Shown here piece after piece: positions 36,692 through 51,289 of a stretch of DNA of 64,000 nucleotides. The first letter of the stretch is position 1; each line of letters starts with the position of its first letter. Position numbers and translations under genes: made by a program. The notes beneath the pieces are model-generated. The model did no database searches. It saw only the letters and a program-made list of their open reading frames with translations, and was not told the origin of the DNA. Origin of the DNA: Aselliscus stoliczkanus (lineage: Eukaryota; Chordata; Mammalia; Chiroptera; Hipposideridae); assembly GCA_033961575.1 (NCBI GenBank), contig CM066737.1, positions 51,250,771 to 51,314,770 of the forward strand. Reading direction: 5' to 3'.

Positions 36692-37358
36692 AAGAAACTC
36701 ATCTTAGAGCAAAAGACACACACAGACTGAAAGTAAAGGGATGGCATAAAATATTTCATACAAATGGAAATGAGATAAAAAAGCTGGAGTAGCAGTACTT
36801 GTTTTGGACAAAATAGACTTTAAAATGAAGACTACAATAAAAGACAAAGAAGGGCACTATAACCCTCATAAACATCTATGCACCCAACATAGGAGCTCCT
36901 AATTATATAAAACAGATTTTGACAGACGTAAAGACAGAGATCAACAGTAACATTATCGTAGTAGGGGACTTTAACACCCCATTGTCACCAATGAACAGAT
37001 CCTCCAGAGAGAAAATCAACACAGAAAGAGTGGCCTGAAATGACACTTTCGACCAGCTAGATTTCATCAATATTTTTAGAGTATCTCACCCCAAAACAAC
37101 AGAATATACACTCTTCTCAAGTGCACATGGGACGTTTTCCAAGGTAGACCACATGTTAGGCCACAAAAGAAGTCTCAGTAAATTTAAGAAGATTGAAATC
37201 ATATCAAGCAGATATAAAGAAAAAACTGATGGTTGCCGGCTGGGAGGGGGTGGGGATGAGGGAGAGGGGGAAGGTTTTGGACAGTGTAGGTGGGTGACTA
37301 CAATTTTGCCACAGGGGTATGGGGGGCAGTTCTGGGTATGTAATTGATAATGTTGTGA

Positions 37359-39251
<1,893 letters not shown>

Positions 39252-39390
39252 GATAATGTTGTGAATGCTTTGTGGTGTGTCAGAAGGTTGTGTGTCTTGT
39301 TGGGGAGACCACTTTGGGGATGGGGTAGAGGCTTGATCACTGTGCTATACACCTGAAGCTGATGTTGTATATTATTGAATGTTAACTATG

Positions 39391-39427
<37 letters not shown>

Positions 39428-41569
39428 ATGGAATGAGGAGTACAGTGTGGGAGTGGGGTCAGGGGAGTTGAAATAGATATTATGATATGGAGGGTGTGGG
39501 GCGATATATTGGGGGAGGGGTTGTCACTTTGAGGGTAAAAAGTATAACTATTGCACTGTTGTAAAAATAAATTAAAATATAAGAAAATAATTAATTAGAA
39601 ATAAATTAATAAAAAGTAATAAATGGAAAAAAAAAGAAAAACGGTGATTTATCCTATCCCACCAATTATGTTCAAAGAATCCCTGGATGGTTTATTTAAG
39701 GAAGCAGCCTGTAGATAAGACAGGGAGGATGATGATTCCTCCCAAATCATTTAAAATCTTGCTTCCTCCTTGAAGTTCAAGTACATAAAAGATTTCTGAA
39801 ACCTTTAAGTTTTCATGTCAGATTTAGGACTAACAAAGTCTTGGTAGACAGGACATATTCAACTCTTGAACTTTTTTGATATTAACTAGCTAGGGAGATA
39901 TTATGGAAAGGGTGGTGAAATACATGCCTACCCAGTAAATATTCAGATGACCATCTAGCTAAGGAAGGTGATCCAAGCATTCTGTTTCCTGGGGTTGTCG
40001 AGAATATCAGTAAGACATGACTGCATGTAGGTCTCTATTGGTTGTAGCTGAGGACATATGACTATAAAGATCTAGGGAAAATCTAGGCCTGAAATTTCTT
40101 CCATGCTGGGCTACTAGTGTAAAGCTAGATGCTATAAAAAATTAATGTTTCAGGCACAGCAGAAGTTTCATTCTCATCCAAATGATAGTATAAGGTAGGT
40201 GTTATTGGCTGGCTGGTGAGTCTCTTCTCATATGGTGATGCAGGGCCCCAAGACATGACCATCTCATGGCTCTGCTATCTCTTAGGGCCTTGTCATCATA
40301 TACCTTCATCTATACAAGAGGGGAAATAACATAGAAGGTGTATATATTCACTTCTTAGATTAGAAATATCACTTACCACTTCCTTTTACATTCCATTGCT
40401 TAGAATTCCATCATATGGCTACAGTTAGGCTGGAAAATGTGGACTGGTTGTTTTTCCAATACGAAGAAAATGTAGATTTGTGTTGAGCAGCCGTCTCTGA
40501 CACACCCACTTTGCACTCTGTCTTCCAACAGAGGTTCAGAGCCCAGTAGTTTTGGATACTTGGTCCATAAGAGATGGTACATGAAATCTTAAAAGAAGTT
40601 GCCCACTTTGCTATATGTGGGCTTATTTTCCATGTCTGCCTTAGCTGGTTTAGGCTCCATTGGACTAAGAGAATTGTCATGAGTGGCAGGCTTTTATGCT
40701 TAGGAGGCAGCTTTGGTGGTCAATAGCTGCCATTCCCACCAGAGGTAATTTAACTTCAGTTTGGATCACCTTTTTGGAGAAGTAGGCTCATATTCTAAGC
40801 CAGTGTACTCCATCTCAATTAGTGTTCCACTAAACTCTTAATGCTCAGAATGGAATAATCCTTGACTTCATCCTTTCCCTTACTCCCCATGTCTACAGGT
40901 CATGTGATTTACAGCTCCAAAACATATCTCAGATCTGCTCATTTCTGTTCATTCGCACTATCGCCACTCTAAGCCTTTTGTGTATCTCTTTGCATATCTA
41001 CATAAAGATATTTATAGGATAGACTTCTGTGATTAATAATTTTTAATGGTCAAATTCACCAGATACTTTTTAGTCTTCACCTTATCTGATTTCACTGGTA
41101 TTTGTCACATTTTCCTAAAATTCTTTCTGATATTTATCTTCCTTTCCTGAAACTCTTACTGTGATGTTCATAATGCTCTATATAGGCTTTTCTCCACTTC
41201 TATGGCCTCGTTTCCAAGTCTTTATACAGGATGTTCTTCCTTTTCCCATCTTTTAAATGTTGGTATTTCCCTCTTCACTTTTTATTCTATATTCCTTGAG
41301 TTATCTCATCCACTCCCATTAATCTCACCTTCCATTTACATACTTAAAATTCCCAAGTCTATTTATCAAAACCAAACTTCTTTTCTGAGTTCCAAACCCT
41401 GACTATCCAACTGTCTGTGGAATAGTTCCACCTTTATGTCCTACGAACACCTCATTCTTAATGCCCCAAACTAAATTAATCAACCTTCTCCACCACCAAA
41501 AATTTACTTTCCCATTTGTCTTAGCTCAGATTCTTTAAAAGCTGAGCCTGAGATGGTAATTCTTGTTTA

Positions 41570-41675
41570 TTTTTATTTTTTTGAGGGCAGTATCACTGGC
41601 CCTCATATGTGGGACCCGAACCAGGGCCGCTGGCTTCCCAAGCCAGCACTTAACCACCGTGCCACTCGGCCGGCC
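41570..41675 (-). mobile_element. Short tRNA-derived SINE
   Basis: Reversed short SINE, close to consensus (CCACTCGGCCGGCC end). Duplication TGGTAATTCTTGTTTA at 41554-41569 and TGGTAATTTTTGTTTA at 41676-41691. Confidence 0.92.
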
Positions 41676-42209
41676 TGGTAATTTTTGTTTAAATTACTCA
41701 CTGAGAGAATGTTCCAAGAGAAAGGGAGAGAGGGAAGCAAAATAGGGCAGGCATAAAAGCTCACCAAGTATGTGATCGCAGCTGGAGACTAGCTTCAGTT
41801 TGATCTCATGGGAAAAATGCTGGAATGCACGTTATACCATGAGTCCAACCTTGAGGCTAGAGAGTTGGATCTTTGAACTGTCCTCAGTCAGTCAGTCATT
41901 GGCTGAGGTCTATGGCTGAAACCTAACCTTTTAGGTAAGGTGTCTCCCCTTAGGCTCTAGGCCAATTTTCCTGGAAATGGAGCAGCTGTGAGTTATCAGC
42001 CAAGAGTCACAGCAGCTGGGGGATGCATGGTAAAGGGAATGCAGGCGGGGCACCATCCACTACTACACCATCCCTGAATTCCCTGTATTGATGTATAGTA
42101 CCACCATCTATCCGGGAATCCAAATAGAAATCTAGAAGTGATCATGGAGCTTTTTTCTCTCCCATTCCCCCATTAAACAGTAATAATAATAGAAAACAAT
42201 TATTGAGGG

Positions 42210-42690
42210 CCCATACTATAAATTTCAAATTCTGCAGCAAGGCTCTCAATGTCCCACAAGATGTGGCTCCTATCTATCTTCTCAGCATAGTGTCTCTTAT
42301 TCTTTCCCTTGCACTCTGTCCTGGCTACCTTGAATCTGTTGCAGTTTCCTCAACATATCATGCTCTCAACTCTCTGTCCCTCTTACCATGTCACCTTCAC
42401 CTGGTCAACTCTTATTTGTCCTTCTTGACCGCTGAGACATTACTTCCTCAGGGAAGCCTTCTCTAAACCCTCAGGTTGAACCAGATACTTAATATCTGAG
42501 CTCCCCTGACATCGCACGGTCCCTTCTGTAAGGATACATTTCACAGTGAAATTCAGCTGTCAGCTCTCTAGTCTAGCACCCTTCTTTGAATGTGAGGTCT
42601 TTCAGGACAGTGATTTCATTTTGTTTATCTCTACATGTCTAGCATGCAGTCCAGTGCCTTGGATATTGTGGTCACCGCTATATGCTTCTC
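42210..42690 (-). repeat. L2 relic
   Basis: GGGAAGCCTTCTCTAAACCC, GACCGCTGAGACATTACTTC and AGTGCCTTGGATATTG are typical words of reversed L2 3' ends. Confidence 0.55.
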
Positions 42691-43099
42691 ACATTAGTGA
42701 AAAAAATTAATAGTTGCAAAGGGAAAATATAGTCAAAATTCTAGTTGTTTCTTCTGAAACAGGTTTTATAGGCTTTGGCTTGATCTTTATATAGGCTATT
42801 TATTTTAATAGGTGCTAGGTAGATGAATATTCACAGAAAGACAATCTATTTCACCTTTTACTGTATCAACCCTCTTTAGTCTTCCTGGGTCACTCAGCTT
42901 CACTCCAGAGAGTCCCCAAAGACTCAGGAAGAAGCTCACAGTTCCAGTATTTACTTACTATATGTCAAGAGACATCCCTCTCTGAAATTTCCCTCTTTGA
43001 CATTGCATTCATTTTATATCACTGTTTGTGATATTGTCATTTAAAATAAGAGATATATATTTGATCTTTGTCCCAATTTCTGGAATGGAGCTCCTAAAA

Positions 43100-43830
43100 C
43101 CCTTTGAATTTCTTTAGTGATGAGAGTAGTGAAGCTGTCTTTTGTTATGTTAATGAGGTAACTTTAGGAAAGCACATAATGATAAGAGTTGGTTGCCAGG
43201 AGAACCTACCATGTGATTAGAGGTTTACAACTTTCAGTCCCACTATACTGACCCTCTGGGAGGGGAGAGGGCCTGAAGGTTGAATCAGTCACCAATGGCC
43301 AATGATTTAATCACTTATGCCTATGTAATGAGACCTCCATAAAAATTTAAAAAAATAGGGTTTGGAGAGCTTCCAGGTGGGTGAACACATGGAGATTTGG
43401 GGAGATTGGCTTGGAGAGGGCATGGAAACTCTGTGCCCTTTCCCAATAACTTGCACTATGCATCTCATCCATCTGGCTGTTCCTGAGTTATATCCTTTTA
43501 TAATAAGCTGGTAATCTAGTAAGTAAAATATTTCTATGAATTCTGTGAGCTGCTGTAGCAAATGAATCAAACCTAAAGAGGGGTTCTTTGAAACTTCCAA
43601 TCTATAGCTGTTGGATTGGAAGCCCAGGTGACCTTGACTTGTGACTGGTGTCTCAAATGGAGGGTGGCCGTCTTGTCGGTCTGAGCCCTTAACCGTGGGA
43701 TCTGACTCTATCTCCATGTAGATGTTAGAATCAAGTTGAATTGTAGGACACCCAACTGGTGTCAGAGAATTGCTTGGTTGTGTGGGAACACCCCTTCCCA
43801 CATACACATACCCACAAAGTGGAATTGGTG
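43100..43830 (+). repeat. Ancient LTR-like repeat, family not assigned
   Basis: CCAATGGCCAATGATTTAAT, CATCCATCTGGCTGTTCCTG and GGACACCCAACTGGTGTCAG are phrases of a widespread mammalian interspersed repeat of endogenous-retrovirus LTR kind. No retroviral coding sequence is present. Assignment is from memory. Confidence 0.4.
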
Positions 43831-43834
43831 ACCA

Positions 43835-44460
43835 GAACCCTTACTGCAATAACAAAATAGCGCAAAGTGGTGGCTTAAAACAACACCCATTTATTAGGTT
43901 GTTGGAAAAGTCGTGATGCATTTTTACAATGAAAAACAGAAAAAAATACCTCATGACTTTTCCAACAACCCAATATTATCTCAAAGTTCTGTAGACCAGA
44001 AGTCTAAGCAGGCTCAGCTGGGTCTTCTTCCACTTAGCGTCACACAAGGCTGGAATCATGGTGTCAGTTGTGCTAGGCTCCTATTTGGAGTCTCTGGTGG
44101 GGAAACCACTTCCAGGCTTACTCAGGTTGTCAGAAGAATGTAGTTCTGTGCATTTGTGGGATGAAGTCTCCGTTTCCTTGCTCTCTGTCAGCTGAGAGCC
44201 ATTGCCAGCTTCTGAAAGCCATCCACATTCCTCAGTTTGCAGCCTCCTTCTTCCATCTTCAAAGCCAATGATGGAGCATTGAGTCCTCACACTTACAATC
44301 TCTCTAAATTCTTCTCCTCCCTCTTCTTCTGAGTTAAAGGGTTTATGTGATTAGATTAAGCCCACCCAAATAATCTCTCTTTTGCCATATAACACAATCA
44401 CAAGAGTAACACTATGATTTGGAGATCATGAGGGGCAAAATCCTGCTTACCGCAGCCACC
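43835..44460 (-). repeat. MaLR-type LTR relic, reversed
   Basis: AATAACAAAATAGCGCAAAG, GGTGGCTTAAAACAACACCC and the later TCTCAAAGTTCTGTAGACC match the reversed 3' end of MLT/MST-type LTRs. Interrupted by an 80-bp MITE. No coding sequence. Confidence 0.55.
43894..43973. mobile_element. 80-bp mariner-type MITE
   Basis: Near-perfect inverted repeats TTAGGTTGTTGGAAAAGTC and (right end reversed) TTGGGTTGTTGGAAAAGTC, flanked by TA on both sides (43892-43893, 43974-43975). Same size and plan as MADE1 elements derived from mariner transposons. No coding capacity. Confidence 0.85.
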
Positions 44461-44557
44461 GGTCATAAGAAGGATGAAGTGAAGTGTAAGTGCCCTAAAC
44501 TCTGGTCCCCAGTTGAGACAGGACAGCTGTGACTTTCCTCTTTCCCACTGTTTCCAG

Positions 44558-44733
44558 ATGAAGGACCTGCATCATGAGAATATTAACCCTCTTTTGGGCT
44601 TTTTCTGTGATTCGGGGATGTTTGCATTGTAACAGAATTCTGTTCCCAAAGGAGCCTAGAAGACATACTGACAGATCAGGATATGAAACTCAACTGGATG
44701 TTTAAATCATCACTCCTGCTGGATATCATCAAG
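44558..44733 (+). pseudogene. GUCY2F: GUCY2F exon E6: kinase-homology domain, 1-base deletion
   Basis: After acceptor TGTTTCCAG the exon reads MKDLHHENINPLLGFFCDSG then MF. The next codons should be GCC ATT GTA but are GCA TTG TAA: one base is missing near 44624 and a TAA appears at 44630-44632. Past the deletion the family frame resumes (TEFCSQRSLEDIL, MKLNWMFKSSLLLDIIK) and the donor AAG|GTTAAT is present. Confidence 0.92.
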
Positions 44734-46225
44734 GTTAATGGAAAGATGGAGGAAATCTTGAATTTTCCCAGTAGGTTAGAACTTAAATACTTTGTAATGT
44801 TTTATTTTCCTTGGATCATTGTGATGATCTCACTACTCCACCTTCCTTCCCAGGGTCTGCCTCTACCGGTTTTCACAGTCCCTTTGTCCATATTTGTTAT
44901 TAGGCACTACTGTAGAAAGGATTTACTTGCCCTGTCCCTCCCCCCAATTTGAGGGCGAGATTTGTTTTTTCCTTCCTGTTGTCATTGAGCACCTTTCACC
45001 TTAAGCAACCCTTTCTTCCATCCCACTTCTCTGCTTTCTAGATGTAAGAAAGTGCACATTTCCAGATTCTTTGGTGCTGCTTAGCCCCATCTCCTGGCTT
45101 TGACCTTCTAAAAGGTGATTCAGTCTAGAATTAGGTGATGGGTCTCTGTATACCATAGGTATAGATATGGAACTCAGCATGACCAGAAAGCCAAAAGACA
45201 GTTGGGCAGGCAGCACTTCCATTCTCTGAGGCAAGAACAACTATTGACAGCCAGGGACATTCATGGATAGGCCTCTGGATGGGCTTCATGGGAGTCCATT
45301 AACTCCCTGCAATAATATGTAAATTGTGTCTATGTGCATTTTTATGGGGCCAATCTGAATAATCAATGACTTGTTGAGTTTCCTGCTTATTGATCTTAGT
45401 CTTGACCTTTGTCTTATGGCCTAACCTTTTTCAAAATAGCTTTATAGAGTTTCCTCATTACAATTCTTCATAAAATATGTGTGATTAGCCTATATTTGTT
45501 ACAGAGGCTCAGAGAAGCTAAATGAAGTATACTTTGTTATAGTGTCTGCCACACATAGTAGGTGCTCAGTAGTTATTAGCCAACTCTTAAGTGGCAGAGC
45601 TGACAATAGAATCTAAAGCTCCTGACTCCTCTTCTAATTCTCTTTCCACTCACCTTGTAAGCAAGATCTCATTAGTTAAAGGAGAAGCCTATAAATGACA
45701 GTCCTCTCAGGATCATGATGAATGAAATCCAAGCATTAGACAACCTGGGGGAAATCTTACCCTCTCCAGAATCTTCTTGGAACTACTGGGGACTACAGAC
45801 TTCTTGAGAGCACAAGATATAAAGCATACAAATACAAAGGAGTGTCAGGTTAGCAAATAGAGCCAAATACTTAAAAGGGCTCCGCATAAAAATTTCTGAT
45901 TTGATTGCCCTAGAATATGGATCTATTTATATGTGAATGATTAAACCCATCTGACAGAGTCCTTGTAAATCACATTTGATTGTCATATAAAGTTGCCAAG
46001 CAAGATACAAGATCAATAGTATTCAGCTTTCTTTATTATCCATTTTTAATTACAAAAATAATGTATTAAATTAAATTTTAAAATAAATGATATAAATATA
46101 TATGGGAAAATATTGATATTTACTCAACCTTCTTTTATACCTTACCCCCAAACTAGCCACTGCTAACAATTTGGTGATTAGCCTTGTAATTCATTTTATG
46201 TGTTTTTACATACAGTATCAATTTT
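44734..46225 (+). other. Intron stretch after E6
   Basis: Donor GTTAAT then about 1.5 kb without recent mobile elements. A MIR-like piece near 45500-45660 (GAGGCTCAGAGAAGCTAAAT). Nothing else named. Confidence 0.5.
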
Positions 46226-46234
46226 GTTTGCTAT

Positions 46235-46236
<2 letters not shown>

Positions 46237-46269
<33 letters not shown>

Positions 46270-46405
46270 TTTTGAGCTGAACCATCCTGCCACCTATTGG
46301 TAGCTCAACATCAGTTCAGCTCAGGCTGGGCATCGAACTGCTGTTGCTCAGAGCTCAGCTTGCACTCCTGAGTGAGCTCTTAACCAACTGAGCCAATCAG
46401 CTGGC
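46237..46405 (-). mobile_element. tRNA-derived SINE, third type, with (TTTA)n tail
   Basis: ATTTATTTATTT run then GAGCTGAACCATCCTGCCAC to CTGAGCCAATCAGCTGGCCC, the reverse of the type at 23823. Flank TTTGTTTGCT at 46226-46235 recurs at 46407. Confidence 0.85.
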
Positions 46406-46439
46406 CCTTTGTTTGCTTTTCATTTATTTATTTTATTTT

Positions 46440-46895
46440 ATTTTTATTTTTTTAAAGATTTTATTGGGGAATTGGGGGAGGGGAACAGCATTGGGAAACC
46501 AGAGAAGGAGAACAGACAAGTTGCTGTCTTTTTGTTCTTCAGTCTAGTTGCGGAGGACGTTGCTTCACTGGCCCATGTTGGTATCGTCGTTGCGCTCTTC
46601 CTGGATGAGGCAGCTCGGTCGCCGGCCTCTGGGTGGTCGCTCACTGTGGCTATTGGCAGCTCACACTGGCTACCAGCCGCTCACGCTGGCTGCTGGCCAC
46701 TCACTGTAGCCTATGGCAGCCCATTGCAGCAGGGGCTGCAGCCAACATCGTCGCCGGGGCTTGCACAGTCCAGCTCCAGGTGGAGTTGTTGTTAGCTGTA
46801 GAGGGCAGTGTCACTGGCCCTCATATGTGGGATCCGAACCGGGGCCGCTGGCATCCCCAAACCAGCTCTTAACCAATACGCCACTCGGCTGGTCC
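46440..46895 (-). mobile_element. Composite tRNA-derived SINE
   Basis: TTTATTGGGGAATTGGGGGA tail, the body with tandem GGCTACCAGCCGCTCACGCT-type blocks, and head CACTCGGCTGGTCCC. Next to the preceding SINE. Confidence 0.88.
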
Positions 46896-47639
46896 CTTTG
46901 CTTTTTAAAATACATACTGTCACATAATTCTGTGACTTACTAATTTTCACGTACTTTATGGCTGAGAGATGTTTCCCTGTCAGTACATGTGGGCCTGCAT
47001 TATTATTCTTAACAGCTGCAGAATATTCCATAGTTTAGATATACCACAGTTTGGACAGTCCCTTCTTGATTGATATTTATTGTATTTCCAAATATGAAAG
47101 ATTATAAAGCAGAGCTACAATAAGAATTCTTATATATGTCTTCTTGCATAGATGTGTAAATATTTCTTTGGAGAAGTAGAATCCTGAGGTGACAGGACAT
47201 GCATACTTTCAGTTTTGATAGCTATTGCCAATTTATCCACCCAAAAGGCTGTACAAATTTCCATTCCTGCCAATAGGGGATGAGGGTTGGGATAGACCTT
47301 TGGGGGGAAAATCAGAATCTTCAAATTCTTGGCAATTATATATATTTATATATATGAATCCATCCTGTGTTTGAAATGGTAATAAATCTTCCAATAACAC
47401 ACAATTCTCTATACACACAAAATGTGATTCTTCATCAAAGCATAAAATTTTAGAACTAAAAGGGACCTAAATGATTCTTGTTGTCCAAGTTATGCTTTGC
47501 CTGTATATAAGAAGAAGAAAAAAACACGCCAAATTTTAGATCATAATAGCTCATGCCATTACCAATCTCAGACAGTGGCTCTAAAAGCGCAAAATAGTTA
47601 AATAAGTTGCTAAATAAATCCTGTTTGTATCATCTGCAG

Positions 47640-47796
47640 GGCATGAAGTACTTACACCACAGAGAGTTTGCTCATGGGAGGCTGAAATCTCGGAACTGTG
47701 TGGTAGATGGGTGTTTTGTACTAAAAGTGACAGATTATGGCTTTAATGACATCCTGGAAATGCTAAGACTTTCCCAAGAGGAATCTTCTACTGAAG
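47640..47796 (+). pseudogene. GUCY2F: GUCY2F exon E7: kinase-homology domain, frame intact
   Basis: Acceptor ATCTGCAG, donor GAAG|GTAAGC. The 157 nt encode [59 protein letters not shown] stands where active kinases have HRDLKxxN, and DYG where they have DFG. This is normal for the pseudokinase domain of guanylyl cyclases. Compared with human, Arg to Cys in VVDGCF looks like CpG decay. No stop or frameshift. Confidence 0.95.
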
Positions 47797-48956
47797 GTAA
47801 GCAATGTATTTTACCCTTCTGATGCACACAAGTTAACTCCAAAGTTCAAATGAGAATACACACTGAATTAAAGCCTCAGGCTGATTCAGCTCCCCACTTT
47901 TGTTGAAAATCTAGCCTCATTTCCAAGCCAAAGGAGGTGAATGAAATCTGCAGGCTGTAATCTCTGCACAGCCTAACCTTCAGAACAAAGCCTGTGCAAT
48001 AATGTTGAGTTCCTGCTGTAGTAGGATTAGGCTGCATTGTTTGGTGACTCCAGGAGTCCCGGGAGAAATTTACTGAGTACTAGGCACACAGTAGGTGCTC
48101 AATAAATACTTGTCAGGTTGAATGGAAGGTAATTTGGTAGCTGGACCCCCATAAAGCACATTCTGGAATAGGATGTCACTACAGCCTACCCTCACTGTCC
48201 CTGTCAGAGAGAAAGATGCAAGGAGGGAGGCCCTAGTAAGTAAATGCACCAAACAATGACTGTAGGGATCATAACAGATAAAATAAGAGAAACCTGAGAT
48301 GTGGAGTGGGAGTGGGTAAGTGAAAACTGGGAGGAAATGAATTGCTGGAAGAGAGGGAGGAAGAAAGAGAAAGAGTGAGAAGGAGAAACAATGAACATGG
48401 TTAAATACATATAGGAAACTTGGGCATTAAAAGTTTTAACCAGTAATACAAGGGCAAAGAAGAGGAAGAGTGACACAAAAAAACACATACAACCTGAAAA
48501 GACAGAAAGAGAAATACAACAAAAATTACAACATACACTCATATTCTTAGAAGGATCTTTGGCATCCTAAGTTTTAAAACTGTTGACTTTACTACATAGG
48601 AACAACGAAGAATGAAAGACAGAGAGACACATGCACAGATAAAGACAGACAGTCCAGTCATCAGTGGCATCATCTTCGCACTCAACAAAGCTTGTGGAAT
48701 ATTAAACTTTAGGGTGTCATCTAATTCAACTCTCATTTTACAGATGAGATAACTGAGCCTAATCATACAGCTATTTAGTAGCAGTTCCAGGAATTCAATT
48801 CTGGTCTTCTGAATACTAGCCAGTACACCCAGCTAAATTAAAACTTATATCACAATTTCCTCTTTCTCTGCCCATCCATGCTTTGGAGGACTTGAAGCTC
48901 CAGACAATCAAAACAAAACAAAACAAAAACAAAACAAAATGTGATTTCTCTCACTC

Positions 48957-49013
48957 TCTCTCCCTCCCTCCCTCCCTCCCTCCCTCCCTCCCTCCCTCCC
49001 TCCCTCCCTCCCT
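48957..49013 (+). repeat. (CCCT)n tetranucleotide repeat
   Basis: About 13 CCCT units after a CTCT stretch; an AAAAC-rich run precedes it at 48912-48940. Confidence 0.95.
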
Positions 49014-49264
49014 GTTCTTCTTTTCAGACTTACTCCTATGGTTATTAGTTGGCTGATTCCAATTCCAATACTTGGAGAAGTTTCCTGATGTTAGTGCTAG
49101 GATGTTAGGACAACAGCTGCAGTGTCAAGTACTTAACTTCCTGTCAAAATTAGTCATTTACAAAAGATAAAACACAATGCTTAGGTTCCCAGAGTTCCAT
49201 TTAATTCACAGATTGACAACTTTCGAACTTAAGAAACTCTGGTTTTAGAGTGAGGAAAGGATAG

Positions 49265-49350
49265 TGGTTGGTGGTGGTGGTGGTGGTAGTGGGGTGGTGG
49301 TGGTGGTGGTGGTGGTGGTGGTGGTGGTGGTGGTGGTGTGTGTGTGTGTG
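49265..49350 (+). repeat. (GGT)n then (GT)n microsatellite
   Basis: Nearly pure GGT trinucleotides followed by GT dinucleotides. Long apparent ORFs here (poly-Val/Trp, poly-Thr/Pro) are artefacts of the repeat. Confidence 0.95.
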
Positions 49351-49379
49351 GAGTATGTTTGACTTTTTCTCTCCCTCTC

Positions 49380-49930
49380 TCTCTTCCTCTGTTTTATTTC
49401 ACTCTCCAAATTGCAATGGCAGTCTGGATGCTCAATCCATTCTTCACACACTGCAGCCAGAGGGAGTTTTCTAAACTATAGATCTGATCATGTTAAAGCT
49501 GTGCCAAAATTCATTGAAGGGCTCCCCATTGCTCTTAGGATAAAGTTCAGATTCTTTTACATGGCTTACAAGCCCTGCATAGTCTGGGCCTTGCAGATCT
49601 TTCATGCTTACTCACTCCCCTTCCATGTCTATGCTCCAGCAATGCTGAACTCCTTCCAGCTGTTTAGTTCCACCAGGCATTCTCTTACTTCGAGAACTTC
49701 ACACATGCTGTGCCCATTGCCCGGGACACTGTTCCCTCCCCACTCTGTTGTACACTCATCATAGTCTGGCTAAATTCTCCTCCTTTTTTAAGGCTCAACA
49801 TACCACTGATTCAAGAGGCTTTCCATGACTCTTTATATGCTAGACGAAGTTCTTTTTATTATGATCCTGTAAGGATTTGAACTTTATTGTAATACCACAC
49901 TTTGTTGCTATTACAATTTTAATTAGCTGT
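49380..49930 (-). repeat. L2 relic
   Basis: GGCTCCCCATTGCTCTTAGG, ACAAGCCCTGCATAGTCTGG, AACTTCACACATGCTGTGCC are hallmark reversed L2 phrases. Confidence 0.7.
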
Positions 49931-50079
49931 TTTCTCTCTCCATTGAAACTATAAGCTCTGAGGCTAGAAGCACGTTTTCTTCCCTCAGTGTCTTTTACTA
50001 CCTGACAGGATAAATGTTTATTGCATGAATGAATGGATTAAATAAAATGAAATAAAGAAACTTGCTGTTCCATCCTTAG

Positions 50080-50270
50080 ATGACAGGACTAATAGAATCT
50101 TATCATTGGAAAGCTCTTGGTGATCAGTGGCTCAACTTCCATTTTACAGATGGGGAAACTGAGGTTCAGAAAGGTGAGCTAATTCATGACCAAGCTGCAA
50201 TTTTTGAACCCAGGTCTCTTGACTTCCAGCTCTGTGCTCTTTTGTAGTGCACCACACTGGCTCTCTAAAG
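50080..50270 (+). repeat. MIR relic
   Basis: CCATTTTACAGATGGGGAAA, CTGAGGTTCAGAAAGGTGAG, GAACCCAGGTCTCTTGACTT. Confidence 0.75.
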
Positions 50271-51289
50271 ATGATTTTATCACCATAGCAAGGCTCAGAG
50301 TTAGTACTGCCTCCAGCAGATACAAAACAAGCTAAGGTAATTTTTTTAGTTTGCCTGAGAGTTCAAGTCTAATGGTAGATAGTGGCTCTTACTTGGCTCT
50401 GGAGTGGGAATGGGGAAATAGGGTGGGTTGTAAGTGTCTTCATTACTGTCTACTCTCAATTATATAAGTATAGTGCAGATAAAGCCTCATTTTAGCCATT
50501 AACAACATACATGTAAGTGCTCTCTGAAAATACAATTTGGTAATGATTGTATTTAATAACCCAGCTTTTTACCAGAGAGTTTTGTCCTCTTTTTCCTTCT
50601 TGTGCTTTTAAATGTGCAGGGCCAGAGGATGCCAGTCAAGAGCAGCCACATACCATTTTCTCTGCTCCTAACTATCCTTCTCCCCAAAACGATATGCCTG
50701 AAATCCCATGGTCAGAAATGTATTCCTTTGACTTAAGTATCATTCAATCTTTTCAGTTTTATGTGTAAATATCAGTCTACCTAGACAAGGAGACATAAGG
50801 GCATAATCACTATAGGGAGTGTATCAGATACTATCATGCGGGTGGGGGTGTGGGAAGACAAAGGCTGAGGATACTTGGAGGACAGATAGAGATGAGTATA
50901 TGATGGAGGGCAAAGCTAGAATTCCCTGTTTTACCATTTTGATCAGGATTGGCTTAAAATAAGAATTTCCAAGGTGAGTTTCTCTTTCCTGGGTTTCACT
51001 AAAAAACCAAAATAATCTCAAACCTTTCACTCTCCTTCCTGCTTCATAGGTACTTGTCCCCTGGACCCCCTTCCTAGTACCCCAAATTTAAGAACATGAA
51101 AAGAATGCCAGTACTTTCTCCCCACCACCTCCACCCTCAGCAGACACACTTTCTCTAGCCTTCCTATCTGGCAATCAACTACTTGTTTTTTACTACAAGT
51201 TTCTCCCCTTCTCCGAGCACATTGAGCTACCCTCAGTCCTGTCACTTCCTTCTCCATTGTTGCCTTCTGATGTATCTGGTTCCCATCCT

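Larger units (their letters stand above)
39648..44557 (+). other. GUCY2F intron between E5 and E6 (rest)
   Basis: Outside the SINE and LTR-like parts listed separately, this holds L2-like stretches at roughly 40850-41400 and 42210-42690. Sequence at 39700-40800 shows nothing I can name. Confidence 0.5.

Noticed and set aside
49245..49474. Repetitive open frames (poly-Val/Trp, poly-Thr/Pro)
   Set aside because: They are translations of a GGT/GT microsatellite.
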